A stretch of 64,000 bases of DNA from Desulforamulus aeronauticus DSM 10349 (GTDB taxonomy: Bacteria; Bacillota; Desulfotomaculia; Desulfotomaculales; Desulfotomaculaceae), in assembly GCF_900142375.1 (NCBI RefSeq), contig NZ_FRAR01000011.1, positions 94,788 to 158,787 of the forward strand, given 5' to 3'. The notes beneath the pieces are model-generated. The model searched no databases. It was not told where the DNA came from and saw only the letters and a program-made list of their open reading frames with translations. A program made the translations under genes and the position numbers. Positions 58,934-64,000 of this stretch are shown in pieces (position 1 is the stretch's first letter; every line of letters begins with the position of its first letter).

Positions 58934-59155
58934 ATGACTCTTCATAATAAAAGGCATACATTACAATCTGGCGTAATGCACCAACAAGCAGTGACCAATC
59001 AAGGGGAACTGGTGAACGGTTCTACAGAAGCCGAGACCAGTCAAAAAGAAATGGCTCCCCGGGGGCACCAGATTAGACACAATCCTATGAAAACTGCTCC
59101 CAATACACTGACCAATAAAAACGATGATGATATTGGCATGGGGGAGAAAGGGTAG
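58934..59155 (+). CDS. Small hydrophilic protein, unrecognised
   Basis: 73 residues, ATG with the strong site CGGAGGTG. Very polar, His/Gln/Asn/Thr-rich, with no membrane or catalytic motif (MTLHNKRHTLQSG start, DDDIGMGEKG end). Its own terminator and ribosome binding site support expression. I cannot assign a family; disorder is likely. Confidence 0.55.
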   Translation: MTLHNKRHTLQSGVMHQQAVTNQGELVNGSTEAETSQKEMAPRGHQIRHNPMKTAPNTLTNKNDDDIGMGEKG

Positions 59156-59168
59156 TAATTGTATAAAA

Positions 59169-59205
59169 AGGGGAAACTTCTCGTAGATGAGGGGTTTCCC
59201 CTTCT
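59169..59205 (+). terminator. Rho-independent terminator
   Basis: AAGGGGAAAC and GTTTCCCCTT around a 15-nt loop, then CTT. Confidence 0.8.
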
Positions 59206-59290
59206 TAGTTTGGATAGTTGGCAAGAAATATAAAAAATGTTCAATTTAACATAATGTTAGCAGGAATTTGTTTAAAGCAACAGAATATAA

Positions 59291-59304
59291 TGTTCATATG
59301 AACA
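59291..59304. promoter_or_regulatory. TGTTCATATGAACA palindrome before pyk
   Basis: A perfect 14-bp palindrome overlaps the 3' base of a TATAAT (59286-59291), 39 bp before the pyk ATG. This is the position of a repressor operator. No copy was seen before gap or eno. Confidence 0.55.
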
Positions 59305-59343
59305 ATAAACAAAATTATTTGAATACGAGTGGGGCTAACAACA

Positions 59344-61077
59344 ATGAGAAAAACAAAAATTGTCTGTACCATTGGACCGGCCAGTGAGCATCCTGAACAA
59401 GTAAGAAGACTCCTAGAAGCCGGGATGGATGTAGCAAGACTCAATTTTTCCCACGGTAGCCATGAAGAACACGGACGGCGCATTGCGGTGCTAAGGGATG
59501 AAGCTGCGAAAATAGGAAGACATTTAGCCATTGTCCTGGATACTAAGGGACCGGAAATTCGAACCATGAAGGTTCCTGAACAAGGCGCTGCGTTGGCCCA
59601 GGGGGACACCTTTGTGTTAGATACCAATCCCGAGCTTGGCTCCCAAGAACGGGTGGGCATCACCTACCCCAATCTGTGGCAAGAGGTTAGCCCTGGGGGA
59701 CATATCTTAATCGATGATGGTCAAATGGATCTGGAAATCACGGCAGTGGAAAAAGAAAAGATCACGACAGTAGTTTGTAACGGTGGTCTTTTAAAATCTC
59801 AAAAAGGGGTCAATGTTCCCGGTGTGTCCATCCAGCTGCCCGCTGTCACTGAAAAAGACATTGCTGATATCAAGTTTGGCATCGTCCAAGGGGTGGATTT
59901 TATTGCTGCCTCCTTTACCCGTAAGGCCGCGGATGTTTTGGCGGTGCGCAAGATCGTTGAAGAAGCCGGTGCCGATATCCATATTATCGCTAAAATAGAG
60001 AACCAGGAGGGTCTGGAAAACCTTGATGCCATCCTGCAGGTGACAGATGGCCTAATGGTTGCCCGGGGAGATCTTGGGGTAGAGATTCCTGCCGAAGAAG
60101 TACCGATTTCCCAAAAAGAGATGATTAACAAATGTAATCTTCTGGGCAAGCCGGTGATTGTTGCCACGCAAATGCTAGACTCCATGATTCGTCAGCCTCG
60201 CCCCACCCGGGCAGAGGCAAGTGATGTAGCCAATGCCATCATAGATGGAGCGGATGCCATTATGCTCTCCGGTGAAACCGCCGCCGGTCAGTATCCGGTG
60301 GAGGCGGTAAAAATGATGGATAAAATCGCCAGGCGTACAGAAACTATAGTAGCAGACAAAACGAAAGAACGACATCCACAGCTTAATGCAGCAGAGGCTA
60401 TCAGCCATGCCAGTTGTACCATTGCGGAGGATCTTTTTGCAGCGGCTATTTTAACGCCCACCCACTCCGGTTTAACGGCCCGGATGATTTCTAAATACCG
60501 CCCCCATTGCCCCATTGTGGCAGCAACTCCCTATGTTGGGGCGGCACGTAAGCTAGCTCTGCAATGGGGGGTGCAGCCTTTGCTCGTGTCCGAAAGCACG
60601 GGCACGGATCAAGTGATGTCGGTGGCTGTTACAGCCGCGTTGCAGCATAACCTGATTAAAACCGGTGATGCCGTGGTCATTACCGCTGGCGTTCCGGCGG
60701 GTCAGGTGGGTACCACCAACATGGTCAAGGTGCAAATTGTGGGCAATATCATTACTAAAGGGAGTGGAATTGGTCGTAAATCTTATACTGGAACAGCCCG
60801 GGTCATTACTTCCCCGGATAGAGATGCTTTCAACCAGGGAGATGTTTTAGTAGCCAGTGCCATTGATGCGGATTTTATGCCACTGGTTGCACAGGCCGGG
60901 GCATTGATTGTGGAAGAGGGTGGGTTAACCTCATCTGCCGCCATAGCCGCCTTGCATTACGGCATTCCAGCCATTGTGGGAGCCCAGGAAGCAATTAAAA
61001 ATATTCCCCAGGGACAGACGATCACGGTAGATGCTTATGCTGGGATCGTTTATGAGGGAACTGTGACTATTTTTTAA
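59344..61077 (+). CDS. pyk: Pyruvate kinase with C-terminal PEP-utiliser domain
   Basis: 577 residues from ATG 59344 (GTG 59329 in frame upstream is less likely). RKTKIVCTIGPASEHPEQ, DVARLNFSHGSHEEH, the K in IAKIENQEGLENLD, and MVARGDLGVEIP. The extra C-terminal part (about 478-577, SGIGRKSYTGTARVI ... GGLTSSAAIAALHYGIPAIVGAQ) is the phosphohistidine-like domain found in Bacillus and clostridial enzymes. Converts PEP and ADP to pyruvate and ATP. Confidence 0.97.
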   Translation: MRKTKIVCTIGPASEHPEQVRRLLEAGMDVARLNFSHGSHEEHGRRIAVLRDEAAKIGRHLAIVLDTKGPEIRTMKVPEQGAALAQGDTFVLDTNPELGSQERVGITYPNLWQEVSPGGHILIDDGQMDLEITAVEKEKITTVVCNGGLLKSQKGVNVPGVSIQLPAVTEKDIADIKFGIVQGVDFIAASFTRKAADVLAVRKIVEEAGADIHIIAKIENQEGLENLDAILQVTDGLMVARGDLGVEIPAEEVPISQKEMINKCNLLGKPVIVATQMLDSMIRQPRPTRAEASDVANAIIDGADAIMLSGETAAGQYPVEAVKMMDKIARRTETIVADKTKERHPQLNAAEAISHASCTIAEDLFAAAILTPTHSGLTARMISKYRPHCPIVAATPYVGAARKLALQWGVQPLLVSESTGTDQVMSVAVTAALQHNLIKTGDAVVITAGVPAGQVGTTNMVKVQIVGNIITKGSGIGRKSYTGTARVITSPDRDAFNQGDVLVASAIDADFMPLVAQAGALIVEEGGLTSSAAIAALHYGIPAIVGAQEAIKNIPQGQTITVDAYAGIVYEGTVTIF

Positions 61078-61107
61078 GATATCTTTACGGGTACTAGGAG
61101 GATAACC

Positions 61108-61869
61108 ATGAGCGCTGATCGTCAAGAAAAAATACATTCATTATTACAGGAATACGGTCATCTCACGGTTGCCGAGTTGGCCCAGCGTTTTGACGTATCT
61201 GAAATGACAATTCGCCGTGATTTAAAGTCCTTGGCTGCTTTGGGGTTGGTGCAGCGTGAGCACGGGCGGGCACTTTACCCCCAAACCTCTTCTTCGGAGG
61301 CGCGCTTTTTATCCCGCTTGGGGGAGGCAGAACGTGAAAAAACAGCCATTGGCCGCGTAGCGGCTGAACTTATCGGCGAAGGTGAAACCGTTATCCTGGA
61401 TGCTGGAACCACCGCCTTAGCGGTAGCTCAGGCCATCAACAAACCCTGTGTGGTCATCACCAACTCGCTACCCATAGCATCGGTGCTGGCCACCGGAGAA
61501 GAAGGGATGACCGTTTTGGTGACCGGGGGAGAAGTTCGTGGGGCCACCCAGGCCCTCGTGGGTCCTCTGGCCAGAGCCAGCTTTACAGGCTTCAACGCTG
61601 ACAAAGTATTTCTGGCTGCCACAGGGGCTAGTCTTGAACGAGGCTTGTCTACCAACAACATGCTGGAGTCAGAAGTAAAGCAGGCTATGTTATTGGCTGC
61701 CCGGCAGGTGATTCTGGTGGCCCACAGTGAAAAGTTTCACCAAGTGTATTATCATACCTTTGCTCACTGGGATAAAGTGCATACCGTGGTTACGGATGCT
61801 GGTTTGCCGGAGGAGGAACGCCGAGAGCTTGAGAAATTAGGGGTCAAAGTACTAATCGCCTCTATATAA
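61108..61869 (+). CDS. DeoR family transcription regulator
   Basis: 253 residues, ATG with AGGAGGAT upstream. N-terminal HTH (RQEKIHSLLQEYGHLTVAELAQRFDVSEMTIRRDLKSL) and a DeoRC sugar-phosphate-binding domain with DAGTTALAVAQAI and NKVFLAATG-like DKVFLAATGASLERGLSTNN. It lies between pyk and gap and probably controls glycolytic genes in response to a sugar phosphate; the operator is not proven. Confidence 0.92.
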   Translation: MSADRQEKIHSLLQEYGHLTVAELAQRFDVSEMTIRRDLKSLAALGLVQREHGRALYPQTSSSEARFLSRLGEAEREKTAIGRVAAELIGEGETVILDAGTTALAVAQAINKPCVVITNSLPIASVLATGEEGMTVLVTGGEVRGATQALVGPLARASFTGFNADKVFLAATGASLERGLSTNNMLESEVKQAMLLAARQVILVAHSEKFHQVYYHTFAHWDKVHTVVTDAGLPEEERRELEKLGVKVLIASI

Positions 61870-61937
61870 TACTGTTGTCAGTAAAGACCCCTTTATAACA
61901 TAGAGTATTTAATCAATTAATTAAGGAGGAATATCGG

Positions 61938-64000
<2,063 letters not shown>

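Overview
The window looks like a chromosome segment of an anaerobic, spore-forming Firmicute of the Desulfotomaculum/Desulforamulus type (Peptococcaceae). This is inferred from gene content and order: spore genes (SPOCS-domain proteins, spoVG, spoVT, yabP, yabQ, spoIIE, a SpoIID-like gene), the spoVG-glmU-prs ... ctc-pth-mfd-spoVT-mazG-rqcP-yabP-yabQ-divIC-yabR-spoIIE-tilS-ftsH order known from Bacillus, frequent TTG and GTG starts, strong purine-rich ribosome binding sites, formate-THF ligase, and a glycyl-radical sulfonate lyase. No rRNA or tRNA gene, CRISPR array or intact insertion sequence was seen.

Layout. 1-6.6 kb: two SPOCS-type spore envelope proteins, two tandem YbaB/EbfC paralogues behind an unknown protein, a tiny cysteine-rich membrane protein, an intracellular subtilase and a cysteine-less HMA-like protein. 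6.7-9.5 kb: DMT-type membrane protein, alanine symporter, L,D-transpeptidase. 9.8-16.4 kb: ispE, a GntR regulator overlapping a MobA-like transferase, threonine deaminase, spoVG, glmU, prs. 16.5-25.4 kb: a block that breaks the usual prs-ctc neighbourhood. It holds an unannotated 42-residue peptide gene, a SAM riboswitch controlling the DUF39 / NIL-ferredoxin / COG2122 homocysteine-synthesis trio, a ferritin-like protein, threonine aldolase, an acetate transporter, an IS110 relic, an ECF sigma/anti-sigma pair and a PRC-barrel protein. 25.5-46 kb: the conserved ctc-to-ftsH run, with a PrsW-like membrane protein between pth and mfd, a sigma-G-like promoter before spoVT, a triple DnaA-box array before the HTH-divIC genes and a Spo0A-type promoter before spoIIE. 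46-49.5 kb: ndk, fhs, a DJ-1/PfpI protein and a ribbon-helix-helix protein.

49.5-58.9 kb is the most interesting region: an isethionate (C2 sulfonate) utilisation island. A sigma-54 activator gene is flanked by two -24/-12 promoters. One drives an MHS-family importer, a glycyl radical enzyme whose active-site residues match isethionate sulfite-lyase at a constant offset, and its activase, with a DsrE-like protein downstream. The other drives an amidohydrolase-fold protein that has lost most of its metal ligands. A TauE/SafE exporter follows. Together these would import isethionate, cleave it to acetaldehyde and sulfite, and manage the sulfite. 59.3-64 kb: glycolysis genes pyk, a DeoR regulator, gap and the start of eno.

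The intergenic regions carry at least four dispersed repeat families: a terminator-like hairpin (5 copies), a 70-100 bp palindromic element often lying just upstream of ribosome binding sites, a GCCATTGGC-type palindrome (7 or more sites), and a 90-bp element present twice with complete identity in opposite orientation.
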